A stretch of 64,000 nt of DNA from Segniliparus rotundus DSM 44985 (lineage in GTDB: Bacteria; Actinomycetota; Actinomycetes; Mycobacteriales; Mycobacteriaceae). Within the stretch, counting starts at the first letter, position 1; every line of letters starts with the position of its first letter. The notes beneath the pieces are model-generated. The model did no database searches, had not been told where the DNA came from, and was given only the letters and a program-made list of their open reading frames with translations. Both the position numbers and the translations under genes were made by a program. Positions 10,901 to 20,689 of this stretch are shown here, one piece after another. Location of the stretch: positions 2,595,946 through 2,659,945 of the forward strand of contig NC_014168.1 in assembly GCF_000092825.1 (NCBI RefSeq). Direction: 5' to 3'.

Positions 10901-13900
10901 ACGACAACCCGACCAGAACGTCCGGCACGACTTTCCCGAGGTGCGGGACTGTGGTCGGAACCAGCGGCTTGGGCAGAGCCGCCGCAGTGACCCCGGCATG
11001 ATCGGCGGGCAGGTCGGGGGTCCACGACGCGCGGGCCCGAGCGACGCCGTCCGCCACCTTCGGCAACTCGCCGCCTGCGAGAATGTGCAGCAGCCCGGTC
11101 ATCGCGCCCTCGGCTTGTGAGCTCTCCAGGACCGGGACGCCGCCGTCCGCCACCGATTCGGGCAAGGTGAAGCGCAGCGCGAGCCAGGTGTCGTTGACTG
11201 GGATGGACAGCGTGACACGGTTGTCGTCGGTGAGGACGACGGTCGCGCCGGTGGCGTGATGCTCCACGAGGTGCGGCTCGACCTGCCGCCAGGCTTGGAG
11301 GTCGCCCAGGCGGCGGACCGGGTTGACGGTCAGGCGCTGCGCCCAGAGCACGTCCGGGGTCGCCAAGAACACCCCGAGCGGGCCGTCGAACGCGGTTCCG
11401 CGCCGGGCGGGCACGTCGCGCGCCTGCGCGCCCGACGCGGCGAGCCGTTGCACCGCGGCCTGCTCGAACCGGTCCAACAGCTCCCCGACCGGCTCGTCCT
11501 GGCGGGTGATGCCCGCGATGGCCACCGGGCCGGGGATGACGCAGACCTGGTCGGCGCTGTAACGGGCGTCGTGCGCCTGCCACAACGAGTCGCTGCGCCA
11601 CCAGCGGCGGACGTCTTTGTCGATCACCGGCACGAAGCCGACCGGTTTGCCGATCTGCTTGCACAGAGTCGTGAAAAACGAGACGTCGCCGGGGTGCAGC
11701 ACCGTGTGCGCCAGGTCCGGGAACGCCTCGGCCAGGCGGTCGAGCGCCGCCCCGGCGTCGAGAACCGAGTCCAGGTCGGGGAACATCGTTTCGATCTCGC
11801 CCTCGTCGACCGGGCTCAGCCGCGCCTCGGCGCGGCGGGCCATCGCGAGGAAACGTTCCTGCCATGTCACATCCAGCCAATCTCCTCGGGCAGAGCTGGA
11901 CGAGGAGGCTTCGCCAGGAGCGCTCTGGCGGGCGGGGGCCGAAAGCTCCACATAGCGGTCGAGCCATTCCCGGTAGGTCATGGCGGCGACGTCGCCGAAG
12001 TAGGGCTTGGCGGTTTTGCCCAGCGCTTCGATGATCTCGTCCCGGCGTCGCGCGACAGACTCCTCGTCCCCCGCGACCTCGTCGAGCAGCCTGCCGCACC
12101 GGGAGGCCGAGTTGTCGATCTCATGGATGTCCGCGCCGAGCTGGCTGCGCCCGGAAGCCATGCCCCCGGACTGCCCGCCCGCGGGGATCCAGTCCTGCGA
12201 GCCGCCCGTCTCGACCAGGAGGCGTTTCACGTCGGGCGATGTGGTCGCCTCCAGTGTCGCCATCGCGGCGGTGCCGACGAGGACGCCGTCCACAGGCATG
12301 TTCGGATAGCCGAGCTGGGCGGACCATTCGCCGGTCAGATAGTCGGCCGCGCGGTCGGCGGTGCCGATGCCGCCGCCGACGCAGATGACAAGGTTCTGCT
12401 GCGCGCGCAGCTCGTGGTAGGTGGAGAGCAGCAGCTCGTCGAGGTCTTCCCAGGAATGGTGCCCGCCCGCCCGGCCGCCTTCGATGTGGGCGATCACTGT
12501 GCGCGCCGGCCCGGCTTCTCGTGCGATTCGGATCACCGCTTTGATTTGCTCCACGGTGCCAGGTTTGAAAGAGATGCTGGAGAAACCGAGATCATGCAGG
12601 TCCTCGATGAGTTGGAGCGCCTCCGGCAGCTCCGGGACGCCCGCAGTGACGACCAAACCGTCGAACGGCGCACCCGCGAGGCGGGCCTTCGGCACGATGC
12701 GTTTGCCGCTGACCTGCAGTTTCCACAAATACGGGTCGAGGAAGAGCGAGTTGAACTGCACGGCGCGGCCTGGTTCCAGGAGCGCTTGCAGACCGGCGAC
12801 GTGCTCGGCGAAGATTTCCTCGGTGACCTGCCCGCCGCCCGCGAGCTCGGCCCAGTGGCCAGCGTTCGCCGCAGCTGCGACGATCTTGGGGTCCACGGTG
12901 GTCGGGGTCATTCCGGCGAGGAGGATCGGGGAGCGTCCGGTGAATTTCGTGAACGCGGTCTGCGCGGCGAGCTTGCCGCTGGGCAGACGCACGAGTTCCG
13001 GCGCGAAGTCCGACCACGGCCTCGGCGCTTGCGGGGCTTCGCCCCTGGTGAACAGGGCGCGGTGGCCGTCACGGGTGGCGGCGGGGACGACGCCGACGCC
13101 GTGGCCTCGCACAACCGGCTTGGTGAACCGGGTCAGCATGTCGCCGGGACCGGCGTCGAGGATCCATTTGGCGCCAGCGCCGACGAGCTCCTGCACCCGC
13201 TCGACCCAGTCGACCGGGTCGACCAGGATTTGCTGCGCGAAACTTCGAGCCAGCCCCACATCCAGGCCGCAGCGCTCGGCCCACCCGGCGACCAGGTCCA
13301 CCGCCGGGGCCAGGCGCGGATGGTGGAAGCCGACCAAGGAGCGCACCGGTTCGAATCCGGGCTCGAAGACCGCGCCGCCGCGCAATTTCTTTTTGCGCTC
13401 CTGGACCTGCTTTTCCGAGATCCGAGTCGCATACGCCTCGAACGCGACGAGCCGCTGCGGGTTGCCGGAGATCGTCACCGAGCGGCGCCCGTTGCGCAGC
13501 GCGAGAACGGGATCGCCGGGGTTGTTGTGGGCCTCGTGGAATTCGGCGAGCAGCGCGCGGAGAAATTCGGGGTCGACGTTGCGCACGGAGACCAACGCGG
13601 GGGCCTGCTCGGAGCCGATGAGACCGTTTCGGCGGGCGACCAACGAGGCGGACGCGCCGATCAGCTGGGCGAGAGCCAGGAGCTGGGCGTCGTGTTCGCC
13701 GCCATGTTGTGCCGCCTCGACCGCGATCAGGCCGAGCGAGTGCCCGGCGAAACCCACCGGGGGCTTGCCGCGCCAGTCGAGCCCGAGCGCGGTGAGGGCG
13801 CGCAAGGCGAGGACTTGGCCGAAAAAGAGACCGGGGCTGGAGACCGCGGGCGGGAGCAGGACGGATTCGGACGGGGCTTGCTCCCAGTGCATCCATTCCA

Positions 13901-14168
13901 TCGGCTCGAAGCCGTGCGGCCGGGCCACGGAGAGTTCGTCCGCGACCGGGCTCACCAGCTCGGCGGCTTCCGCCACGAGGCAGTTCGCATGGCCTTCAAG
14001 CTCGGCGCCTCGGACCAGCTCCGCGAGCGGGTCGAGCCAGGACCCGCCTTGGCCGCCGAAGGCGATGGCGTAGGGCTCGCCGTTCGCGAGCCGTTCGGCG
14101 AGGCTGAGATGCGCGATCTCGTCGGCCCCGGAACCGGCTTGGCCGAGTGCGCTTTCCTGAGTGGTCAC
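4947..14168 (-). CDS. fas: Type I fatty acid synthase (FAS-I), single 3073-aa chain
   Basis: Multifunctional cytosolic synthase making the C16-C26 acyl-CoA precursors of phospholipids and mycolic acids. The domain order visible is acetyltransferase (GHSLG, Ser144), enoyl reductase (LLAGMTPTTVDPK, about 418), dehydratase (GDHNPIHT, about 1224), malonyl/palmitoyl transferase (GHSVGEYNA, Ser1439), carrier domain (probable pantetheine Ser1811 before SRRNQLLLDLG), ketoreductase (VAVVTGAGKGSIA, about 2110) and ketosynthase (Cys2712 in GACATAAVS, then SKHDTST and QKSLTGHSKGG). This matches the mycobacterial alpha-beta fused order. An Ala/Pro-rich linker precedes the carrier domain. The GTG start at 14168 has AAGGAG 7 nt upstream. 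acpS is co-transcribed 5 nt downstream. Confidence 0.97.
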   Translation of the reverse strand: MTTQESALGQAGSGADEIAHLSLAERLANGEPYAIAFGGQGGSWLDPLAELVRGAELEGHANCLVAEAAELVSPVADELSVARPHGFEPMEWMHWEQAPSESVLLPPAVSSPGLFFGQVLALRALTALGLDWRGKPPVGFAGHSLGLIAVEAAQHGGEHDAQLLALAQLIGASASLVARRNGLIGSEQAPALVSVRNVDPEFLRALLAEFHEAHNNPGDPVLALRNGRRSVTISGNPQRLVAFEAYATRISEKQVQERKKKLRGGAVFEPGFEPVRSLVGFHHPRLAPAVDLVAGWAERCGLDVGLARSFAQQILVDPVDWVERVQELVGAGAKWILDAGPGDMLTRFTKPVVRGHGVGVVPAATRDGHRALFTRGEAPQAPRPWSDFAPELVRLPSGKLAAQTAFTKFTGRSPILLAGMTPTTVDPKIVAAAANAGHWAELAGGGQVTEEIFAEHVAGLQALLEPGRAVQFNSLFLDPYLWKLQVSGKRIVPKARLAGAPFDGLVVTAGVPELPEALQLIEDLHDLGFSSISFKPGTVEQIKAVIRIAREAGPARTVIAHIEGGRAGGHHSWEDLDELLLSTYHELRAQQNLVICVGGGIGTADRAADYLTGEWSAQLGYPNMPVDGVLVGTAAMATLEATTSPDVKRLLVETGGSQDWIPAGGQSGGMASGRSQLGADIHEIDNSASRCGRLLDEVAGDEESVARRRDEIIEALGKTAKPYFGDVAAMTYREWLDRYVELSAPARQSAPGEASSSSSARGDWLDVTWQERFLAMARRAEARLSPVDEGEIETMFPDLDSVLDAGAALDRLAEAFPDLAHTVLHPGDVSFFTTLCKQIGKPVGFVPVIDKDVRRWWRSDSLWQAHDARYSADQVCVIPGPVAIAGITRQDEPVGELLDRFEQAAVQRLAASGAQARDVPARRGTAFDGPLGVFLATPDVLWAQRLTVNPVRRLGDLQAWRQVEPHLVEHHATGATVVLTDDNRVTLSIPVNDTWLALRFTLPESVADGGVPVLESSQAEGAMTGLLHILAGGELPKVADGVARARASWTPDLPADHAGVTAAALPKPLVPTTVPHLGKVVPDVLVGLSWPVVFAVLGSAKSGSGAGVIEGLLDLVHLDHAVRLCGEVPSWETTFAVEARLVGVADTGLGRVVEIAVDIADEASGRPVAQFVERFAIRGRVGEAELQDPLRAGGAVSQDAVDTTRAKRREAVIAAPADLRAFAQVSGDHNPIHTSLVAAKLAGLPMPIVHGMWLSAAAQQVVAAADLREGQPAPRRIVGWTARFLGMVYPESQVHVRVDRVGVDGGGELVEVACRVDGELVMSASARLAPPKTVYAFPGQGVQAKGMGLAARGRSKAARTVWDRADKFTKEELGFSILGVVRDNPASIVVNGVRHEHPDGVLHLTQFTQVAMATVAMAQLEELKESGAYVDDAILCGHSVGEYNALAAVAGVLPLEGVLAVVYRRGMTMNDFLPRDADGGSNYRMAAIRPVHLGLGDDDVFDWVERLSRQSGEFLQIVNYNLRETQYAIAGTVAGVAFLEKECKRRQDEVGGKASFIRVPGVDVPFHSTLLRPGVPAFREVLLQIIPEDGDPSLVVGKYVPNLVARVFSLEKEFVESILEVVPSEPIQEILHDWTIWSSQPGKLTSRLVVELLAWQFASPVRWIETQDLLFSPALSGGLQVERFVEIGVGNAPTLANMARNTLRLDLFAGTRVEPLNIERDWALATSVDEPVEDEEPEAELQAPAAEAASPPQPAAAAASAPSPAASGPRPDDIAFTAADASVALIALSTKLRPDQLLPADSIESLCEGASSRRNQLLLDLGAELNLGAIDGAGEADLPSLKTTVNKLARTYKPYGPVLSDAVNDQIRKVLGPTGKRSSHVLERVKEVWELGPGWGQHVLVAIALGTRDGASVRDGQLGVFDLPANAGAADALVDAAVAAVGAAHGVPVALPAKGTAGGGTVDASVLAELTEHITGPDGVLAAAAKLVLSRLGHAEEQAPVAADVDSELAELVAAELGSDWPRVVAPVFDSRKAVVFDDRWASAREDLARVWATGEALPADRFAGAGEAVSRQAAWWSGKARAAEKTELAQVFQAYAARADEDAKGEWSRDVAVVTGAGKGSIATAVLGKLLAGGATVIATTSSLSEERLAFYRTVYQRNARVGAVLWVVPANMASYQDVDAFVDWISTEQTRNLGGIKDLVKPALNPTLLFPFAAPRVAGDLADAGPRAELEMKVLLWATQRLIGSVAAKTGAFDLGSRLHVVLPGSPNRGLFGGDGAYGESKAALDALVARWQSEKTWTQRVTLAHAIIGWVRGTGLMGGNDAVVETVERHGVRTYSADEMADELLELCTLEARALAGDQPLTKDLTGGLAGVRLDMAALAEEVQKAAAAKEPQADGPQTIQALPSPARLPAAADFDWPSISADPKDLVVIVGAGEVGPYGSSRTRFEVEVTGELSAAGVLELAWVTGLVAWQRDPQPGWYDNQTGELVPEEEIAEKYREHVLAHSGIRLFTNTTLVEGDSETRPLHAEVFLTQDLTFVVTSEAEAKAFADSDPEHTVIAPVPGSSDWTVTRKEGTQIRVPRKVKMTRTAGAQVPDGFDPTVWGVPKDLVAVADRVALWNLVATVDAFTAAGFSPAELLQTLHPTQVSNVQGVGMGGLTSLLRMYHDFLFKGSLDQNDLLQETLPNVPLAHVVQSYIGSYGPMVHPVGACATAAVSIEEGVDKIALGKTLFAVAGGYDDISIQEVLGFAEMNATADMTALAEQGISPARASRANDRRRAGFVDSQGGGTILLTRGDVALRLGLPVLGVVGFAQSFGDGVHTSIPAPGLGALATGLGGRDSRFAQALAKFGLTADDVAVVSKHDTSTLANDPNEAMLHERLQAAIGRSDGAPLFVVSQKSLTGHSKGGAAAFQTVGLCQVLASGRIPPNRSLDCVDGVMDEHEHLVWLKEPLAFDESFPLKAGVVTSLGFGHVSGMVLVVHPKAFEAALSPEERAAYAQKAAQRRVCGQRRLQEVMHGGDPAYSRPSDRRFAGEDHKAEEAAEAELLLDPAHRLASSGHYTALDRPLRADGK

Positions 14169-14537
14169 AAGGACGCTCCTTCTTCCTGATACCCGTTTTT
14201 TTCTAATACCTCATCGCACGCAAGCGCGGAAGGTGTTCTATGCCGCAGTATATCCTAAGAGATCTCCAAGAAATCTTAGAATATCTTAATAGCGTGTCGC
14301 GAGGCGCATCGGGTCGCGGATACGGGGACCGGGGCTCGCCGCCAGGCGCGGAGTGGGCGCGCCGCTGGACGGGGCTAGGCTAGAGGCAGGACCCGCCACA
14401 AGCCCCCAGGCAAATCGGACCCGGTCAGGCGCAGTGCGCGCCCGACCCGCAGAATGGCCGACCCGCCCAGGGCCAGCTTCCGGGTCTGGCATGTCCGCGC
14501 AGCCACATGCCCTCGGCACGACAAAGGCATTTCGCTC
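14169..14537. other. Divergent intergenic region fas / DUF305 gene
   Basis: 369 bp without a gene. The part next to fas (about 14190-14300) is strikingly AT-rich for this genome and contains the inverted repeat listed separately, so it should carry the fas promoter. The rest (14300-14537) is GC-rich; I see no clear promoter, terminator or RNA gene in it. Confidence 0.6.
14255..14279. promoter_or_regulatory. Inverted repeat in the fas promoter region
   Basis: Arms CTAAGA (14255-14260) and TCTTAG (14274-14279) are perfect inverted repeats around a 13-bp spacer, in the AT-rich block about 90-110 bp upstream of the fas start. On the fas strand, TATACT-like and TAAGAT hexamers surround it, so it probably overlaps the promoter. 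In mycobacteria the TetR-type activator FasR binds the fas promoter; whether this is the equivalent site is inference. Confidence 0.4.
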
Positions 14538-15155
14538 ATGAGAAACGTTCACAGCCCCTTTGGATTCGCAGCGCTGGCGGCGCTCGCCCTGTCTTCGACG
14601 GCGTGCTCGGGGTCGCAACCAGCCTCGCAGCCTTCGACGGCGCAAGCAGCGCAGCACAATCAATCCGACGTCGATTTCGTCGCCGCCATGGCGCAGCACC
14701 ACCAGCAAGCGCTCGACCTGGCCGAGCTGGTGCCCGATCGCAGCCAGAACGACGAGGTCAAGGCCCTCGCGGCGCGCATCCGCGATGAACAGGCCCCGGA
14801 AATCGACCAGTTCCGCGCGTTGGAAAAGGAGTTCGGGGCAAGCACCCCGGCCTCCACGCCCATGCCGGACGCCTCCCCCGGCGCCATGGCGGGGATGGAC
14901 ATGGGCGGCGCGGCGGGCATGGTCCCCGAAAACGACGTCGAACAACTGCGGAACCTGAGCGGCCTGAAGTTCGACACGAGGTGGATCGGACTCATGGCCG
15001 AACACCACGACGGCGCTGTGAAAATGGCGCAGAACGAGATCGCCAAGGGTCAGAGCCCGGAAGCGAAACGGATCGCCCAGAACATCGTGGCGGCCCAGAC
15101 AGCCGAAGTTGCTGAACTCGGCGCGCTTTTGCAGCAGATTTCCGCCGAAAAATGA
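14538..15155 (+). CDS. DUF305-family lipoprotein
   Basis: A 205-aa secreted protein of the DUF305 (ferritin-like helical) family. From the chosen ATG at 14538 it has a short signal peptide ending in the lipobox LSSTAC, so it should be a membrane-anchored lipoprotein. Two copies of the family motif are present: VAAMAQHHQQALDLAEL (after about residue 45) and GLMAEHHDGAVKMAQNEI (about residue 150). A Met-rich stretch between them (MAGMDMGG) could bind a metal such as copper. Homologues are often linked to metal or oxidative stress, but the role is not established. An upstream in-frame ATG at 14454 would bury the signal peptide and is rejected. Confidence 0.85.
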   Translation: MRNVHSPFGFAALAALALSSTACSGSQPASQPSTAQAAQHNQSDVDFVAAMAQHHQQALDLAELVPDRSQNDEVKALAARIRDEQAPEIDQFRALEKEFGASTPASTPMPDASPGAMAGMDMGGAAGMVPENDVEQLRNLSGLKFDTRWIGLMAEHHDGAVKMAQNEIAKGQSPEAKRIAQNIVAAQTAEVAELGALLQQISAEK

Positions 15156-15193
15156 CCCTCCGCCCGCTCCCGCTGGGCGCGAAAGTGATCCAC

Positions 15194-15199
15194 TACACT
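15194..15199 (+). promoter_or_regulatory. -10 element TACACT for a leaderless transcript
   Basis: TACACT fits the actinobacterial TANNNT -10 consensus and ends 7 nt before the ATG at 15207, so the predicted transcript begins at the start codon. No Shine-Dalgarno sequence precedes that ATG. Leaderless mRNAs are common in mycobacteria. No good -35 box is seen. Confidence 0.4.
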
Positions 15200-15206
15200 G
15201 GCACCC

Positions 15207-16841
15207 ATGAACCAGACCCACACGGTGTTCAACCAGGTTCCCCCGCTCACCGGCTGGAGCCTCGCCGAACACCCCGCGCTCGCCGAGGCATTGCAACGTG
15301 AGAACGCGCAGGCAGCGCTGCCAGAGATCCAGACCCTGGGCGAGCTGGCCGGCAGCGCCGAGGCCCAACAGTGGGGGGATCTGGCCGAAGCCCATCCGCC
15401 GCAGCTGAAAACCCATGACCGCTATGGCAACCGGATCGACGAGGTGGTGTACGACCCGAGCTACCACCAACTCATGAGAACCGCTGTGGAGCACGGGGTC
15501 CACGCGGCGGCATGGGCTGACCCCCGGCCTTTCGCGCATCTCGCGCGGGCCGCGAAAATGGTCGTTTGGGGACAAACCGACCCAGGGCACATATGCCCCA
15601 TCACCATGACGTACGCCGTGGTCCCGGCGCTGCGCGCGAACGAGAAGCTGTCCGCCGAGCACGAGCCGCTGCTCACCAATCGCGAATACGAGCCCGGTTT
15701 GCGGCCGATGTCGCTCAAGCGCGGCTTGATCGCCGGAATGTCCATGACCGAGAAGCAAGGCGGCTCAGACGTGCGGGCGAACACCACGACCGCCGTCGCC
15801 CAGCAGGACGGCAGCTACCGCATCACCGGGCACAAGTGGTTCACCTCGGCTCCGATGTCGGACTTCTTCCTCACCCTCGCCCAAACCCCCGGCGGGCTGT
15901 CCTGTTTCTTCGTGCCGAGAGTGCTGCCCGACGGCACGCGCAACAACTTCTTCTTGCAGCGGCTCAAAGACAAATTGGGGAACCGCTCCAACGCGTCCAG
16001 CGAAGTGGAGTACGACGACGCAACGGCCTGGCTTGTCGGCGACGAGGGCAAAGGCGTCAAGACCATCGTTGAAATGGTCAATGTGACCCGTCTGGACTGC
16101 GCGCTCGGCACGTCCACCGGGATGAGCGTCGCAGTCGCGCAGGCCGCCCATCACGCCAAGCATCGCAGCGCTTTCGGCGCGCGCTTGGCCGACCAGCCGC
16201 TCATGCGCAACGTCCTCGCCGATCTCGCCGTCGAAGCCGAGGCTTCGTTGACGACGGGGCTCTGGCTCGCGTCCCTGCTGGACAAATCCGTCGCGGGCGA
16301 CGGGCAGGCCAAAACCCTCTTGCGGATCAGCCTCGCGGTCAGCAAATACTTCATCTGCAAGCGCGGTCCTGTCCACGCGGGCGAAGCGCTGGAATGCCTC
16401 GGCGGCAACGGCTACGTCGAGGAATCCCGGATGCCCCGGATCTACCGGGAAGCCCCGCTGTTGTCGGTGTGGGAAGGCTCGGGCAACGTCGCCGCCCTCG
16501 ACGCGTTGCGCGCCATCGCCAAGCAACCGGAGTCGTTGGCGGTCTTCTTCGCGGAGCTGGACAAAGCCCGGGGGGCCGATGCGCGGCTGGACGCCGCCGT
16601 CGATTCCCTCAAAGGACAGTTCGGCGACTTCGAGACCATCGAACACCGGGCCCGCCTGATCGTCGGCTCGATGGCGCTCGCCCTGCAAGGCTCGCTGTTG
16701 GTCCGCTACGGGCATCCCGCGGTGGCCGACGCGTTCACCGCGTCCCGGTTGGCCTCGGACGGTTTCGGCTGGACGTTCGGCTCCCTGCCCCACGGGGCCG
16801 ACCTGGCGGCGATCCTGGAGCGCAACACCCCCAAGGGGTAG
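15207..16841 (+). CDS. AidB-like acyl-CoA dehydrogenase
   Basis: FAD-dependent acyl-CoA dehydrogenase superfamily member, 544 aa. The opening NQTHTVFNQVPPL and the overall length resemble E. coli AidB and related isovaleryl-CoA dehydrogenase-like proteins, which carry an extra N-terminal part. The middle has the family stretch MSMTEKQGGSDVRANTT. The C-terminal part has LGGNGYVEESRMPRIYRE and WEGSGNVAALD, which contribute to the flavin and active site. AidB binds DNA and is linked to alkylation damage; other members oxidise branched acyl-CoAs, so the substrate is open. It is probably transcribed alone, from the leaderless promoter just upstream. Confidence 0.85.
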   Translation: MNQTHTVFNQVPPLTGWSLAEHPALAEALQRENAQAALPEIQTLGELAGSAEAQQWGDLAEAHPPQLKTHDRYGNRIDEVVYDPSYHQLMRTAVEHGVHAAAWADPRPFAHLARAAKMVVWGQTDPGHICPITMTYAVVPALRANEKLSAEHEPLLTNREYEPGLRPMSLKRGLIAGMSMTEKQGGSDVRANTTTAVAQQDGSYRITGHKWFTSAPMSDFFLTLAQTPGGLSCFFVPRVLPDGTRNNFFLQRLKDKLGNRSNASSEVEYDDATAWLVGDEGKGVKTIVEMVNVTRLDCALGTSTGMSVAVAQAAHHAKHRSAFGARLADQPLMRNVLADLAVEAEASLTTGLWLASLLDKSVAGDGQAKTLLRISLAVSKYFICKRGPVHAGEALECLGGNGYVEESRMPRIYREAPLLSVWEGSGNVAALDALRAIAKQPESLAVFFAELDKARGADARLDAAVDSLKGQFGDFETIEHRARLIVGSMALALQGSLLVRYGHPAVADAFTASRLASDGFGWTFGSLPHGADLAAILERNTPKG

Positions 16842-16851
16842 CGACACCGGG

Positions 16852-17328
16852 CTAGGGCTCAGCCGGGCGCCACATCAGCAGCCCGGGGTCCGCGTCGAAC
16901 CCGCAGCGCAGATACAGGGAGACCGACTTCTGCGTCGGGGACAGCACAACCTTCGAGTAGCGCCGTGACCGCGCCGCCGCGAGCAGCGCCGCCACCAGCG
17001 CCGCGCCAATGCCTCTGCCGCGTGCGCTCGGGCTGACGTACAGATGGCTGAGATACCCCCAGCAGCCGCCCGCCGCAGGCGCCGGGCTCGGCATGCGCTG
17101 AAACTCCGTGAGACAGACCATCCCGACCGCATGAGCGCCGCGCCGCGCCGTCCAGACCGTGCGTGACTCGTCCCTCATCCAGCTGGCGACCTCTGCGACG
17201 AACGTCTCCGACGGGCCCGCCGCAGGCGCCGAGCCGGGCGCCAGTTCGCGCGCCCACCCCCAGCGAAGAGCTGCGACGTCCTCGGGGATTCCCGCTCCGA
17301 GCACCACGCTCTGTGCATCCATGCGCAC
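16852..17328 (-). CDS. GNAT-family N-acetyltransferase
   Basis: A 158-aa acetyl-CoA-dependent acyltransferase of unknown substrate. The acetyl-CoA loop is SARGRGIGAALVAALL, preceded by the strand LSHLYVSP and followed by the C-terminal LYLRCGFDADPG. The GTG at 17328 is chosen because GAGGG lies 9 nt before it; an ATG at 17322 is an alternative. It begins 3 nt after the xerD stop codon, so it is the last gene of the pyrG-Nudix-xerD transcription unit. It is convergent with the AidB-like gene. Confidence 0.85.
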   Translation of the reverse strand: MRMDAQSVVLGAGIPEDVAALRWGWARELAPGSAPAAGPSETFVAEVASWMRDESRTVWTARRGAHAVGMVCLTEFQRMPSPAPAAGGCWGYLSHLYVSPSARGRGIGAALVAALLAAARSRRYSKVVLSPTQKSVSLYLRCGFDADPGLLMWRPAEP

Positions 17329-17331
17329 AGG

Positions 17332-18252
17332 TTAGGCCCTCGGGTGCGCCGTCGCGTACACCTCGCGCAGTGTCGTCGCGGAAACCATGGTGTAGATCTG
17401 CGTCGTGACGACGCTCGCGTGCCCCAGGAGCTCCTGCACCACACGCACATCGGCCCCGCCTTCGAGCAGATGCGTCGCGCAGGAGTGGCGCAACGTGTGC
17501 GGGGAGATCTCAGCCTGCACCCCGGCTTTGGCGGCCGCATGGCGCAGGGAAGCCCAAGCGCTCTGCCGGGAGAACCGCGCCCCACGGGCGTTGAGGAAGA
17601 GCGCGTTCGTCGCTTTGCCGGCGCGCTGCGCCAGAAACGCGGGCCGCCCCCGCACCAGATACGCCTCCACCGCGGCCAACGCGGCGGAGCCCAACGGCAC
17701 GAGCCGCTCTTTGTCGCCTTTGCCGAGCACCCGCGCCGAGCGAGACGGCACGTCCACGTCAGCAAGGTTGAGGCCAACCGCTTCGCTGACCCGGCACCCT
17801 GTGCAGTACATGAGCTCCAAGAGCGCTTGGTCGCGCAGCGCGCGGGGCACGTCGGACTCCGCGTCCGCGATCCCTGATGCCTCCAAGATCGCGATCACCT
17901 GGTCCACTGGCAATGCTTTCGGCAGCCTGCGGCCAGGCTGCGGGGGTTTGACCCCATGCGCCACATCCTGCGCGACCATGCCTTCCAGCACAGCGAACCG
18001 ATGCAACCCGCGCACAGCGGACAGCCCGCGCGCCGCGCTGGATTGCGCGAGCCCCATGCCTGCCGGATCACGGGACCAAGCGAGGAATTCGGCGACCTGG
18101 GCGCTGGTCACCTGGGCGAGGTCGGCAACCGAGCGCTGGCGGAGGAAATCCGCGTACCGGCCAAGATCGCGCCGATAGGAAGCGGTCGTGTGTTTGGACG
18201 CGCCGCGCTCGACGGCCAAGTGATCCAAGTACTGCTGGACCTGCCCCTGCAA
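17332..18252 (-). CDS. xerD: Site-specific tyrosine recombinase XerD
   Basis: Tyrosine recombinase that resolves chromosome dimers at dif sites. It has the N-terminal SAM-like fold ([15 protein letters not shown]) and the C-terminal catalytic domain with Arg in [12 protein letters not shown], then [28 protein letters not shown] (His and the nucleophilic Tyr). From the TTG at 18252 it has 306 aa. A CTG at 18267 would give 311 aa and a CTGA overlap with the Nudix stop, and fits family N-termini slightly better. The position after pyrG and a Nudix gene matches Rv1699-Rv1701 of M. tuberculosis, which supports the xerD assignment. Confidence 0.92.
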   Translation of the reverse strand: MQGQVQQYLDHLAVERGASKHTTASYRRDLGRYADFLRQRSVADLAQVTSAQVAEFLAWSRDPAGMGLAQSSAARGLSAVRGLHRFAVLEGMVAQDVAHGVKPPQPGRRLPKALPVDQVIAILEASGIADAESDVPRALRDQALLELMYCTGCRVSEAVGLNLADVDVPSRSARVLGKGDKERLVPLGSAALAAVEAYLVRGRPAFLAQRAGKATNALFLNARGARFSRQSAWASLRHAAAKAGVQAEISPHTLRHSCATHLLEGGADVRVVQELLGHASVVTTQIYTMVSATTLREVYATAHPRA

Positions 18253-18263
18253 CGTCTCGCTCG

Positions 18264-20593
<2,330 letters not shown>

Positions 20594-20689
20594 TCACTGT
20601 AACAGGCGCATCGGGACCGGGTGCGCCCAGCCGTGGTTCCCGCAGAAATGTTTGGGGGATCGCAGTGTTTCACACTGCTGCGGGGCAGC

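Noticed and set aside
8187-14189. Two open frames of 977 codons each on the plus strand opposite fas
   Set aside because: They are the complement of FAS-I coding sequence in GC-rich DNA, with low-complexity R/A/G/D-rich translations and no family motifs. The minus-strand frame has complete FAS domains.
14454-15155. Longer DUF305 protein starting at 14454
   Set aside because: It would put 28 residues before a normal lipoprotein signal peptide; the ATG at 14538 gives a standard lipobox protein.
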